Assembly (NCBI RefSeq): GCF_932526225.1
Contig: NC_064034.1
Coordinates: 12,660,887 to 12,724,886 of the forward strand
Origin: Nematostella vectensis
Lineage: Eukaryota > Cnidaria > Anthozoa > Actiniaria > Edwardsiidae
Direction: 5' to 3'
DNA: 64,000 nt
Part shown: piece by piece, positions 22,298 to 33,247 of the stretch
Layout: the number at the start of each line of letters is the position of its first letter
How positions within the stretch are numbered: position 1 is the stretch's first letter
Notes under the pieces: generated by a model
The model's input: the letters and a program-made list of their open reading frames with translations, nothing else
Databases searched by the model: none
Told to the model about the DNA's origin: nothing
Translations under genes and position numbers: made by a program

Positions 22298-24555
22298 TCA
22301 TACCCAAACTTCAGGAATACCGCTATTAGGCTCGACAACTTTATCTGTGATCAGCCTGCAGGCGCAGTTAGCAACACTGGAAGGTGAGCCATCATCCCAA
22401 CCAGTTTCGCTGGCCGCATCCTCATGGATGCTAGAGCACGTGTCCATCGCGTGATGCGGTGCAGGAGTTATCCCGTGGAGGGGAGGATAAGGCACGATCA
22501 TTGACTCGGGAGTGAAGAAAACACTGGACAGTAACTCGGGAGAGTCCACAAACTTGTTTGGTGTAGCGTAATCTGCTCGAAAATAAAAAAATATATAAAT
22601 AAAACACCATACAATATGTGAGATCATAAAGGTGTAGTATATGTCTGTATTTTTTTGCGTGTGAAAAAAAATGGAAGTTTACCCAATGCAACTTGGGTTT
22701 TGTCAGAATTGGCTTACATTTTATAACATGCGCTTCTGCATCGCGGTAAGGCAGCTTTCCGTTTGCGCATGCTCCAACATTTGGTCGATCCCCCAAGGAA
22801 TGACACCAGGTCCTACCGTCCTGACGCCATTTCTCAATTCGACAATTGGTGCATAGCGGAGGAGGCACAACGTTTGTGACAGGACGGTGAAGGTGGGTGA
22901 CGTTTTGCCCTCCTTGCTTTAGTTGCTGTTTGCGACGATGGCCGTTGCTGTTTTTCTGCTAAAAAACGGCGTAGGCGTCACAAAAAGAGTGTTGATAGGC
23001 TCTGGGTATGTAAACACACCCCAACCCCACCTAACAGTCTCGAATGCTAAAATAGTGTTTTACTACGCTTGCCTCTACGTTTGCAATGGCATTTGTGGGC
23101 CAAAACTAAGCATTAATCAGACACTTGTGATCTTGGAAAGATGGTAACACGAAACATGCTTCTTAGAGGCAGGGAGGGGGCTTATTTTTTTTAAACTATG
23201 GCTCTAGAAGAAGAGGCAGGGCCGTAACAAGCCTTAAAATACTTGGGGAGGGGGGGGGGGGCTGGGGGCAAAGTGTGTGTCTAGATAAAACAAAAGTAAT
23301 GATTTTTAATAACACCGGGAAAACTATGAATAATTACCAAATCTTTTACGGAACTTATAAAATAGAAAATGTCAAAACTTATAAGTACCTTGGACTCCAT
23401 TTTTGCCCTTATGGAAATTTTAATTTGGCTAAGGAGGAGCTAAAAAAAGCAGCATTAAAAGCGATGTTCAAGTTAAGAAAAGAAATGAGAGAGCACTTCA
23501 GACAAGATATCAAACTAACTCTCCGCCTCTTTGACACCTTGATACAACCAATCCTACTTTATGGAAGCGAAATATGGGGAGCGGACTACAAGGGAAAGTT
23601 AGAAAAAGATCCAATAGAAATGGTCCACACCAAGTTTCTAAAATGGCTTCTCGGCGTAAACCGATACTGTAGCTCGGACAAGTGTAGGGCTGAATTAGGA
23701 CGATTCCCTCTCAGAACAAAAGCAAAGTGTAGAGCGATCAAACTTTGGCTTAAACTTTCAAACAACAATGGAAATAACGAAAAACTATCCCGCAAAGCAT
23801 TCGCTACCATATCTAATTATGAAAACAAGAACTTTTGGCATAGAAAAATTAAACAAATACTAGACCTTGCGGGTAGGAGCGATATTTGGCTGACTGACAC
23901 AAACACTCCCGAAGCAACTTACAGTTTTCTTCAACAAAGGCTTTATGACATTGAACAACAGACATGGCTTAGCTCTATTCAAAATGACAACAGAAAAGAC
24001 CAAGAACAAAAGAAGAAATTGCGTACGCTCAGAAAGTTTAAACTGTCCCACAATTTAGAAGATTATCTAACGGACGTAAAAAAATATTGACCATAGGATT
24101 GCCCTTACTAAATTCAGGCTAAGCAATCATAAGCTAGCAATTGAAACTGGAAGGTATGAAAAGCCATATAAAAAACCTAACGAAAGAAAATGCTTAGTAT
24201 GCCAGACAGGTAAAGTGGAGGATGAAGAGCATTTTCTGTTAGAATGTCCGGCCTATAAAGATGATCGGGATAATTTACTGGATTTCCTTAAAACGCATGC
24301 AGGTATCAATGTTAGACACCATGCCAACAAAGAAAATAAGTTCGTCAGAATTATGGGATTGAGCCGGAATGAAAACGTGAATCGGCGCTTAGCGAAACAT
24401 ATTTTTGAATGTATGAAGGCAAGAAATGTGAAGCTTGATGATTACGTACGGTGACGTTACCTAATCATTCGAAACAAGAAAAAAATGCAAAGTAAGAAAA
24501 ACATTATTTGTGGATTTACGCCGATGTAAATGTTTTATAGGGTGCCATGAATAAA

Positions 24556-24631
<76 letters not shown>

Positions 24632-25219
24632 GTAGGGAGGGGGGTGCACGGGACTCGCTGGACTTGGAGGGAGGGAAGGACCTCTTATATCAATTCTATG
24701 AAAGTGGGTAAAGCAGATAATTTTTTTACTTGCTGTGTGAAGTGGAGGCTCGACCCGAGCAATTAACCAAGAATATTTTCATATTTTCAGAGCAGAGATT
24801 CTCGATGAAATCTTAAACGGTCACACAATTATCCTAACCTGTCTTGACAGGGCATCATAATCTTGGCCCTGCTCGCTGGTTCCAAGCTTTGAAACTCTCT
24901 GTGGGCTTGAGACCCGGTATTTTCTTTCTCTTCTTCTCTGACAGCGAAAGGCAAAGGCTGCTGAGAAGAGAAATAGCGCAAGACAAACTAAAGGAAGTAA
25001 TACGCCGATTGAGTCATCTTCACTGGTTATGGTTAACACTTTTACGGTGGATAGCGTATATCCGTGTCTCTCTTTTGAAAATCTTGAAGGGAAACCGCGG
25101 TGAATTTCATGCCATGGAGCCCTGCTCGCATTGACTAAGTCTTGTTCTCTGCTAGAAACATTCCTTGAGTGTATTCTGTCTCCGCTAGGGTGTTCAGTCG
25201 TCGTGATGTTGAACGGCAT
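22298..25219 (-). CDS. unrecognised single-pass membrane protein, three exons (5' end uncertain)
   Basis: Exons 25219-24839, 22958-22817 and 22572-22298 join in matching phases (0, then 1) at GTTAGG/TTTTTTAG and GTAGGA/TTTTCGAGCAG sites, giving 265 aa. The N-terminal part has several N-glycosylation sequons (NITT, NVSS, NASR). A membrane segment lies at about residues 77-95 (GVLLPLVCLALFLFSAAFAF, followed by RCQRRRERK as a stop-transfer signal). The cytoplasmic tail contains VPPPLCTNCRIEKW, proline-rich stretches and an acidic EDAASETGWDD. The chosen ATG gives no signal peptide, so this first exon may be internal and an upstream exon may encode the signal or ectodomain. I do not recognise the family. 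A plus-strand LINE fragment occupies most of intron 1. Confidence 0.5.
23270..24631 (+). mobile_element. 5'-truncated non-LTR retrotransposon (CR1/L2-like) with (TCTA)n tail
   Basis: The 3' end of a LINE. It carries the thumb and connection region downstream of the reverse-transcriptase core and then a C-terminal zinc-knuckle-like segment (CLVCQTG..EHFLLECPAY). The frame is open from about 23272 to 24090 (LDKTKVMIFNN, VKTYKYLGLHF, LYGSEIWGADY). A single extra A in an A7 run near 24080-24086 shifts it, and the frame resumes to a stop at 24452-24454. A (TCTA)n microsatellite at about 24554-24631 forms the 3' tail, as in other 5'-truncated LINE insertions. The catalytic YADD-containing part is absent. 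Confidence 0.88.
24082..24454 (+). pseudogene. frameshifted C-terminal part of the LINE ORF
   Basis: Continuation of the LINE protein in a different frame: NIDHRIALTKFRLSNHKLAI, then the CxxC..H..C segment, ending MKARNVKLDDYVR. Only one 1-base indel separates it from the upstream frame, so the insertion is either young or carries a sequencing error in the homopolymer. Confidence 0.8.
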
Positions 25220-25249
25220 CACTGCCAGTTTGCTGATTTGCAAACAGTT

Positions 25250-26345
25250 GAGCCATACATTTTAGTAATATAGTACTGGGGTGTTTTGCACGAAGTATTG
25301 CGATCTATGCTAACAAGTTGTTTTCCCTTGAGATTCCCCCAATACAACGGGCATTAAATTCCACGTACATTCTAAGAACAGAAAAGGATTTTTAAAGGCA
25401 AATTTCCATTCTATTATTTATTATCCATGAGCCGTAGTTAATGCAAAAAATCTCATGTTCACTTCGCGTGCGTGGATTAGAGAGACCAGGCATTTATTCT
25501 GTACATGCTGGTACTTGATTCTACTTTTGAGATACAACCTTTACTTCTTTACTCCAAAAGGGATGGGAGGAATGTAAAGACGGACGCTAAATATTTGAAG
25601 AATTTTAGAGATGCATCATTAAAGATCCTTAAAGAAAATGTTGTTCATAGACATTTTTTTTTTCTTTTTTTTTTGCTGTATAAGTATCGATAATGTAAAT
25701 TTGTAGTTAATGTAATTGTAGTTATTTTAAGATAATTGTAAATTAATAAACACGTAAGGAACGATTAATAAAGATTAATATTGCCTTTGCTACGTCCAGG
25801 ACGCAGAAGTACATTATGCATTAAACGGTTCATTAAAAATGGATGTCTCATTGAACCACACAATGCCTATAAACATGAAACATTGAGCATCTTTTGTCTT
25901 AATTTTTAGTGTTCCTTAGAAGAGATGACATGGTGTATTTTAATAAAGTATATTACAGTAGCTACATATGTAAATTTATGTGCACTCCCTTCTCAGAAAA
26001 TATTGGCTACATCCCCTTAGCTTGAAGGTGGAACCTACTGTAACAATTGCTTGGGCAGACGCAAGGTCAGCACATTTTCCATGAGAACAGAGAGTTGAAA
26101 AACATGCACATTTAAGGATGACAATTTTGGAGGCTCTGGAATGCCAAAGTAGTTCATATTTACAACAAAATTTCTTAATTTGTACAACTCAAAGCCTTAC
26201 CTACTTTTTAGAGGAAAGCAGCTGCACCTCTGTGTTCTTGTTGGTACAGGCACATGGTGAGGATTTACTTAAGGGGGCTGTGCAGGTATACATTTTTGTG
26301 AAAATGTGTACAATCCGGTGAATCTTGATAAGAAAAACTGGCAGC
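25250..26345. other. gene-free stretch between two minus-strand genes
   Basis: AT-rich sequence with T-runs near 25651-25673. It would hold the 3' UTR of TM2D1 and any upstream exon of the membrane-protein gene. No further exon could be supported. Confidence 0.45.
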
Positions 26346-26354
26346 TAAGGGCAG

Positions 26355-26492
26355 CAGTGTAGCCAGGATTTTTAACAGGAGGTGGCCAAAAGGTCCTTTC
26401 AAGGCATTTTCTCCTGTATTTTAGATAATGTTTCATACATCTACTGCATTTTTAGAAGGGGGGGGCAAGGCCCCCACCTGGCTACGCCCCTG
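26355..26492. mobile_element. hAT-type MITE
   Basis: CAGTGTAGCCAGG at the left end faces CCTGGCTACGCCCCTG at the right end, a terminal inverted repeat with CAG..CTG ends. A second, partial copy with the same interior (GGCATTTTCT..CTATTTTAGAT) lies at about 28032-28150, so the family is dispersed. Confidence 0.7.
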
Positions 26493-26555
26493 AGGGTAAC
26501 TTGCACCCCCTAGCTACACTCCCTTTGATGCAAGTACTATCTAATCTTATAACTG

Positions 26556-29103
26556 CTACTGTGGCTTGTAATATGTAGCATTATCCTTGACAATATGTAT
26601 GAGTCTTGGTCCATAGTAATCAATCACATAATCCGACCCATCAGCTGGGCCAACAATCTGTTGAGAGACAGGGACAGTAAGTAAAATAAAAAGAACACAT
26701 ATTTCAAAAAAGGTTGTCAGTCCTTACAGTGAATGACAATTGCCAAATGGCACTGTAAAGTGCAATGGTTAGTCATTATGAGTATAAAAGGTGGCAAATG
26801 AACCAGATAAATGATAATTTAATAATTATAATGCTAATTTGTATGATATAATATACATTATTCCTTCTGAATTTGGAACAAATATATTGGGATCCATGGG
26901 TCCTGTCAGTCATAGAACTGCCATTTGCTGTTTGCACTGAGAACATTATTTCGAACTAGGTGTATTGTACAGTATCATTGTCCTAAACTTGTTGAATAAA
27001 TATGATAAATATAATAAATAAAATACATACGTAGAAAACTGTCTGTATCAAGTGTAATTCATGCCGTAGTCTGGCTCGTCCTGTAACTTGTTGTAAATAG
27101 TCTTTTTACATCTTCTATTATCTGTTGTAATTATGTAGTTTTTAAAGGGTCCGCAGTAAATGGCCATGCTGTTGCGGCTGCCCTGCCCATTGTGGTGAAG
27201 CTAATAAAATAAAATAAGATATAATAACATTTACTTAAAATATAGTACCTGAGTTGCAATAAGCAGAACATCCACAAGTTGAAAAATGAAAAAGAACCCC
27301 AATGTGCAGAACTTCAGTAGCCCTGGAACGATAACAACAAAACAAAAATAAGGATTGTGGAATGTTGGTGATGGAATTATATTACACAAGACTTGCATAC
27401 TAATTAGCCACTCCTTTGTTATTGTTTGCATTTCAAAATACAACGATCTATTGGCAAGAGAAAGTCAAATAACCATTCATCTGACATTTGATTAACAATA
27501 TTTCATTATTAGTATCTCACAATAGAATTCTTGTCCTGTGTCAATTTATGACCATTTTCAGTCAGAGATGTAGCAGCCTGCTCATAAGGCCTAACGTAAC
27601 TGGCTGGATTAGATTACCTTATTGTTCTATTGTATTCTACTTGTTTTTCCCCATTGTTTTGTCTTTGGTGCATCATTAATAAGGTGAGATCTTCTGAGAG
27701 CTGCTACATGACCCTTTTCAGTGACTCTACTGTATATAATTTTGTAACAGAATAAGCATCTTACCAATAGCAGGGTAGCCAAGATAGAATCGGTCAATTC
27801 CAAACATGCCAAGGAATATAGAGAGAAGAAGAGCATTTTCATATGAATGGCCATTCCTGGGACAGAGATAATATACAAGGATTAAGCATGGCAAAACCAA
27901 CCATACTGTATCTCAAACGAGCACCAAAACATTAGCTGTAACTAGGCAGGTTTTTGAACAATGGAAAGGAGTGTCACCTCCCTCTTACCTTTATAGTGAC
28001 ACCTAAATCCAAGTTTAGAGTATACATGTGCCAATGGCATAGCCAGGATTTTAAACAGGGGGAGGGGGGGGCAAAAGGCCCTTTCGAGGCATTTTCTTCT
28101 CTATTTTAGATACAGTAATGTCTCATACATTTACTGTATTTTTGGCTGCTTAAAATTTTTGAGTTCACTGGGTTAAAGATTTAAAAACATTGATCGTTAG
28201 GGTTCTGGGACATGGGAAATAAAAACACAACAAGAGGCAACAAAAGAATTTTGCTGAATCATGTGCAAGGGTTTCTTGCTAAAGTTTCTGGCATTAGACT
28301 GGTGTCATTCTTGTAGGATTTACTGACAAAGTATCCTAGCTCCCTTGGATGAACTCACGTGTGCCTACATGGGACCTTTCTTTTGAATTCAGTACTGTTT
28401 GTTTCTGTACTTTCGCATGTGAGCCCTGGTACAGTATGACACATAACTATAAAAAAGTAAACAGATAAATGTGTTAAGGTCAGTCAATATAAAGTCTCCT
28501 TCATAGCTGTTGTACATCTGTTATGCAATGAGCCATTAGCTGCACAACAGAGATACAGAGGCTGTGGAGACTAGACTATATAACAATGCCATTGCAAAAA
28601 AGTCAAATGCTATGTTTTTGTATTAAATAGTCACTTTAAATTAGCTTTGTATTTGTTACCTTCCACTGTGTGGTCTTTGCTGCATCCTTTTGCTGATTGG
28701 GTCTCAGAATCAACTTCAGCCTCATCGCACTTATACGTAAGAGATGGTCAAGGAGAGAAAACAGGATTTTACATAATGTGCTTATAAATTCTGTCTTGTG
28801 GCAAGCTTATTAAGCTTTACTAAAAGTGCATTGAGTTAGTTAACAGCTGATCAGCACAGGATACAAGGATAGCCCGAAAAGAGAAAGCCATTTTAATCAG
28901 ATCCTCTCGGAACATAATAAATTAAAAACAAATGAGAGCAAGTCAACTCAAAAATCGGTAACAAAACAATAATACGAACAAAAAGGATATTGTCCTGGGA
29001 GCAAGTCGTCGCATTTGAGTTCGGTCAAATCACTCCCACAAAACCAAAATTGGGCTGATATGGAGAAAAGTATTAGAAAAATTGAAGTCCATTGGTGTGG
29101 CAT
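26556..29103 (-). CDS. TM2D1: TM2 domain-containing protein 1, six exons
   Basis: TM2D1 (beta-amyloid-binding protein in mammals) is a small membrane protein with a cysteine-rich ectodomain and a two-helix TM2 domain. Exons: 29103-28991, 28736-28660, 28425-28359, 27856-27765, 27322-27249, 26657-26556. Phases all agree and give 174 aa (human 207). Residues 1-25 are a signal peptide (MPHQWTSIFLILFSISAQ). The ectodomain has CDDLLPGQYKC and LTCESTETNSTEF. The TM2 domain has two hydrophobic helices around the conserved motif GIDRFYLGYPAIG, followed by LLKFCTLGF. The C-terminal signature is IVGPADGSDYVIDYYGPRL. Intron 1 has AT-AC ends; the others are GT-AG. The gene starts 515 bp from FANCC, head-to-head. 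Confidence 0.92.
28737..28990 (-). other. U12-type AT-AC intron (TM2D1 intron 1)
   Basis: No GT-AG choice restores the frame between exons 1 and 2. The 5' end reads ATATCCTTTT (28990 downwards), matching the U12 5' splice site. The 3' end carries a branch motif TCCTTGAC (28754-28747) with the branch A 11 nt from the terminal AC (28738-28737). Splicing there gives LLPGQ/YKCDE in frame, matching the family's GQYxC. Confidence 0.9.
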
Positions 29104-29618
29104 TGCTACATATCTCCCTCTACCAGTCTATGTTAGCGTGTATTTTCTTCTCTTGTCAGAACGCCATATTGAAATTTTCCGGTCGCAAAATGCCTAGCAA
29201 GGGGACTGGGCCTGCCTGCATACTTTGAGGGACCTTGAGGGTGGGGGACAAAAGGGTTATATTGACATCCTATTTTAGCACGGAAAAAGAGGGTAAATCC
29301 ATATGAAATATTTGGAATTAAATTATCCGAAAACAAAACAACACATCAAAAAATTAGAAAAAAAACTGTTTTTGCATTAATGTAAAAATGCTACAATTAA
29401 TTTGGTCTTCCTGTGGTGTTTGAGTACCAGTTTCCCTCTGAGTACCAGTTTTCCTCTCCCGATAGCGAGAAAGCGGGAGATTTCAACCAAAAGAACGAAA
29501 GAAACAGGCCAAAGAACAATGTCTTGCCTCTTTTGCTTTCGACATTTTTATTATTGCCTTCTGCGATGATGTAATAATAATGAAATCAGCAGTTCGATAA
29601 GAAGATTGATTTTCCAGA
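29104..29618. promoter_or_regulatory. shared promoter interval of TM2D1 and FANCC
   Basis: The 515 bp between two divergent start codons. A YY1-like CGCCATATT is present at 29162-29170, near the TM2D1 start. No TATA box is placed convincingly for either gene. Both are probably housekeeping-type; shared control is an inference from the spacing. Confidence 0.45.
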
Positions 29619-29981
29619 ATGGAACCGGTTTCGGAGGAGATGGTCAAGAAATGGTTAAGCCTGGCTCAGAAATGGCGAACAGAGAAATATTCGTGTGAAA
29701 TGTGGAATCTCATGGACGATCTTAGAAGTTTTTTGGATGATCTACACGCCGTCATCAAAGGAAAGGTTAGGCGAACAGCTAAATATTATCCCAAGCAGTG
29801 ATTAATGATTTTGTCTTGTATTTATTGTGATCATAAAGCCATGGGGGATTTTCTAACCAAACGACATTTATTTTATCCATTGATAACTTAAGCTTAAGTA
29901 AATAAATGAACCCAATAATTCCATTAGCATAGTTCAGGACTGTAGGTTTACAGATGCAATAAAATAAGATAACCGTAACTG

Positions 29982-30016
<35 letters not shown>

Positions 30017-33000
30017 TGGTCTTGTACAACTACAAACACTAACTACAGGGCTGTTGCATATATATAAGGAAATGACCAGTAGGGGAGCGGCTCTGCCCCC
30101 CAAATATTTTCCTAATGTTTCTGTATTGTGCCCCTCAAATAGCTCGAGGCCTGCTACGGCACTGAAGTATAGGCCACCAGGCTTTACCCTCTCTGTTTTC
30201 ATCATGATTCCTTCTACCAAACCAGAGAATATTTTGTGACACAATTCACAGGTTCAAACACCATGATAGAGCCAGCCACCATGGTAGATAAAAGAAAGTA
30301 GGAGAGTAACCATTTATATATTTTGTTATCATCTTTTAAATAAGCTTCTATTATTGAGATTGAATCTACTGAGTCAGTCACTAAAAATCCAGAATGAAAT
30401 ATTTGCACTTGAACATTTTTCATGAAAACATGATACTTTTTTACCAAAGACCACATACTCTCACATAAGACATACAAGAGAAAAATGGGCCTATTTACTG
30501 TCATGCACAGATTTAATCTAAATCTTAACCAGCAAATCCTGACTATAAGCCTGAGTTATCCTATGATATGAGGTGTCAGTGTCAATTTCTTCTTTAGAAC
30601 AGTCCGCGGTCTGTTCTCCAGGAATTTCCAAGTGTTGGTAAATTACTGGGTGCATTGATCCAGATCCCTGTTATTCAGACATCTGGTAAGTTTTGTAAAC
30701 AATGTGAACTTTAGTCGAAACCATTGGCCTTCTTTTTGGGGTTGTTTGGTTTCCTGTGGTTAATGCCCTAGTCCCTTTTGCCTCTCAGTCGACCACAGGA
30801 GTACCAATAAGAATGCCAGGAACTGCTCTAGACAGTCCATTTTTAACAGTATATGTACTGTAGCTTTTCCACTTGAATTTGAAGTGTGATTGAGGTACTG
30901 TATATTGTAATTTTGCCCCTTTTGCTTTCGATTTTTTCATGATTGCCTTCTGCGAGGAACACATTTTAGAAACAATATGGAGATGCCAAAAGCAATATGG
31001 AGATAAGTGGGTTACTGCGATTACCATCTCTTTAACCAATCGGATTGCAAGGGATAAGTCCCTTTAGTCTGGTAGTAAAATTTACTCAACTTGAGCCAAT
31101 CACAATTGACACATTGGTAAGTAACCCAAACTTAAAACCATATGTTTTCCAAAATGGGCGGATTGCCTCCTTTTTATCTCGATACAAAAAAAAGCATCTG
31201 TTTTAAATACATATAACAAGAGTTTCCATGGTAAAAGTTTGATAATTCTTTGAAACACCTGAGTTCTCTATCAAATTATGCTTGTCATGCCTAAGAATCT
31301 TTGCGCCAAAATGCATTCCGGAGTTTAGAATGGAGCCAAATGATTCACTTAGCTGACCTCTTGATAACCTCGAGTGTGGGTTATGTTATATAGCTTATTT
31401 AGCCTGATTTTAGAATGGAACCAAATGATTCACTTAGCTGACCTCTTGATAACCTTGAGTGTGGGTTATGTTATATAGCTTATTTAGCCTGATTTTAGAA
31501 TGGAACCAAATGATTCACTTAGCTGACCTCTTGATAACCTCGAGTGTGGGTTATGTAAATAAATAGAAGCTAAGTGAATCATTTGGCTCCATTCTAAAAT
31601 CAGGCTACATAAGCTATATAATAACAACATATATTTTTATGCATTGGGATTGATAGCCCACTGTATCAGTACGAGGCAAATCTAAAAGTATGTAACCTGC
31701 CACATATCCAGCTCTAATTCTAATAACTCCAATAGCTCATAATCTTGTGTAAACAACAGTTCTCAAGTAGCCTGCGAAATAACTCATAGCTATAAAAAAC
31801 TTTTGGTGTTTCACAATAATATTCCCTTAAAAATAAGACAAATCAGTAAAATAATAGTAACAACACGTTCAGTGTATAGTAATGATACCAAAGGTAGCAT
31901 TTCCTTGTTAAAACGATCCTAAACTCCGGAATGCATTTTGGCGCAAAGATTCTTAGGCATGACAAGCATAATTTAATAGAAAACTCAGGTGTTTCAAAGA
32001 ATTTATTAAACTTTTACCATGGAAACTCTTGTTATATGTATTTAAAACAGATGCTTTTTTGTATCGAGATAAAAAGGAGGCAATCTGCCCATTTGGGAAA
32101 CATATGGTTTTCAGTTTGGGTTACTTACCAAAGTGTCAATTGTGATTGGCTCATGTTGAGTAAATTTTACTGCCAGACTCAAGGGACTTATCCCTTGAAA
32201 TCTGATGGGTTAAAGAGATGGTAATCGTGGTAACCCACTTATCTCCAATTGCTTTTGGCATCTCCAATTGTTTCTAAAATGTCAAAATGTCTAAATGTAC
32301 TGTCTACAGTAATTGTAGACAGTCCATTTTTAACAGTACTGTAATTTGTGACCCATAAGTTTTAGGCAGTGTGTGTTTTGTGAGCTTCGTATCATATATA
32401 TGAAAGACTCAAATTTTGTGTTTCAGATTACAACTGTAAAAATGGGAAAGGGAGCACTTGCAGCTGACCCCATGTTTTTTATTGTGCGCCTCTTGGATTG
32501 CTGTGCGCGCCCTGTTTGTTTTACCTTAGTAATTTAAATAAAAGCAAGCAAGAAGCTTTCTCAAAATCTGCTCGTGTGTAAGCTCTTGTTTTATTTAGGT
32601 TTATTCATGCCCCTGGCGTAGGCAATAAATATCAATTTTATTGGGAAAATCATGAAGCTTCCAGAGCTAAAAGCAAAAAAAAATTATTTAGAAGAAATAC
32701 TGATAATGCTGTTCATTTAAAATGCCAGAAATGTTTTGAGCTAACCTTACTGATGCTAGCTCTAAAATGATACACCTCGACTAGCATAATTTAAAAATGA
32801 TTGACACCTCGAATAGCATTCGGGCAATCAGAATGGGATCATTAGAATAAAATGTTCACTGAGTGAATGTTTATAAAGAAAAACCAGGGCGTCAACTGCA
32901 AGCCCTGTCTTATCCTTCCCTATCCCTAGTGCACCTCGTCTCCTCTCTTCTTTCCCTTTGGGCTTGCTACCAAGGCTATAATGAAAGTGTCTTTTTGATT

Positions 33001-33216
33001 GCTGTGAATATCATTGCTTTCCAAGAGAGTGTTGTGAAAAAGCTGGTAGGCTGCGTGTTGGATCTTGCAGCCCACTCAAGTGAATTCCAAGAAGACAGTA
33101 TCACCAGGAAGGCAGTCAGTTGGGCTCAGGTAAGAGCCTGTAAAAAGATGGTGACCTCAACATTGGTACATCCAGGTGTGCATACACAGGGTAAGCATGC
33201 ACCCCTACGTGGCCAC

Positions 33217-33247
<31 letters not shown>

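Noticed and set aside
28991-29103. GT donor inside CCTTTTTGTTCG for TM2D1 exon 1
   Set aside because: Neither GT there gives the right phase for exon 2; the AT-AC splice does and matches the U12 motifs.
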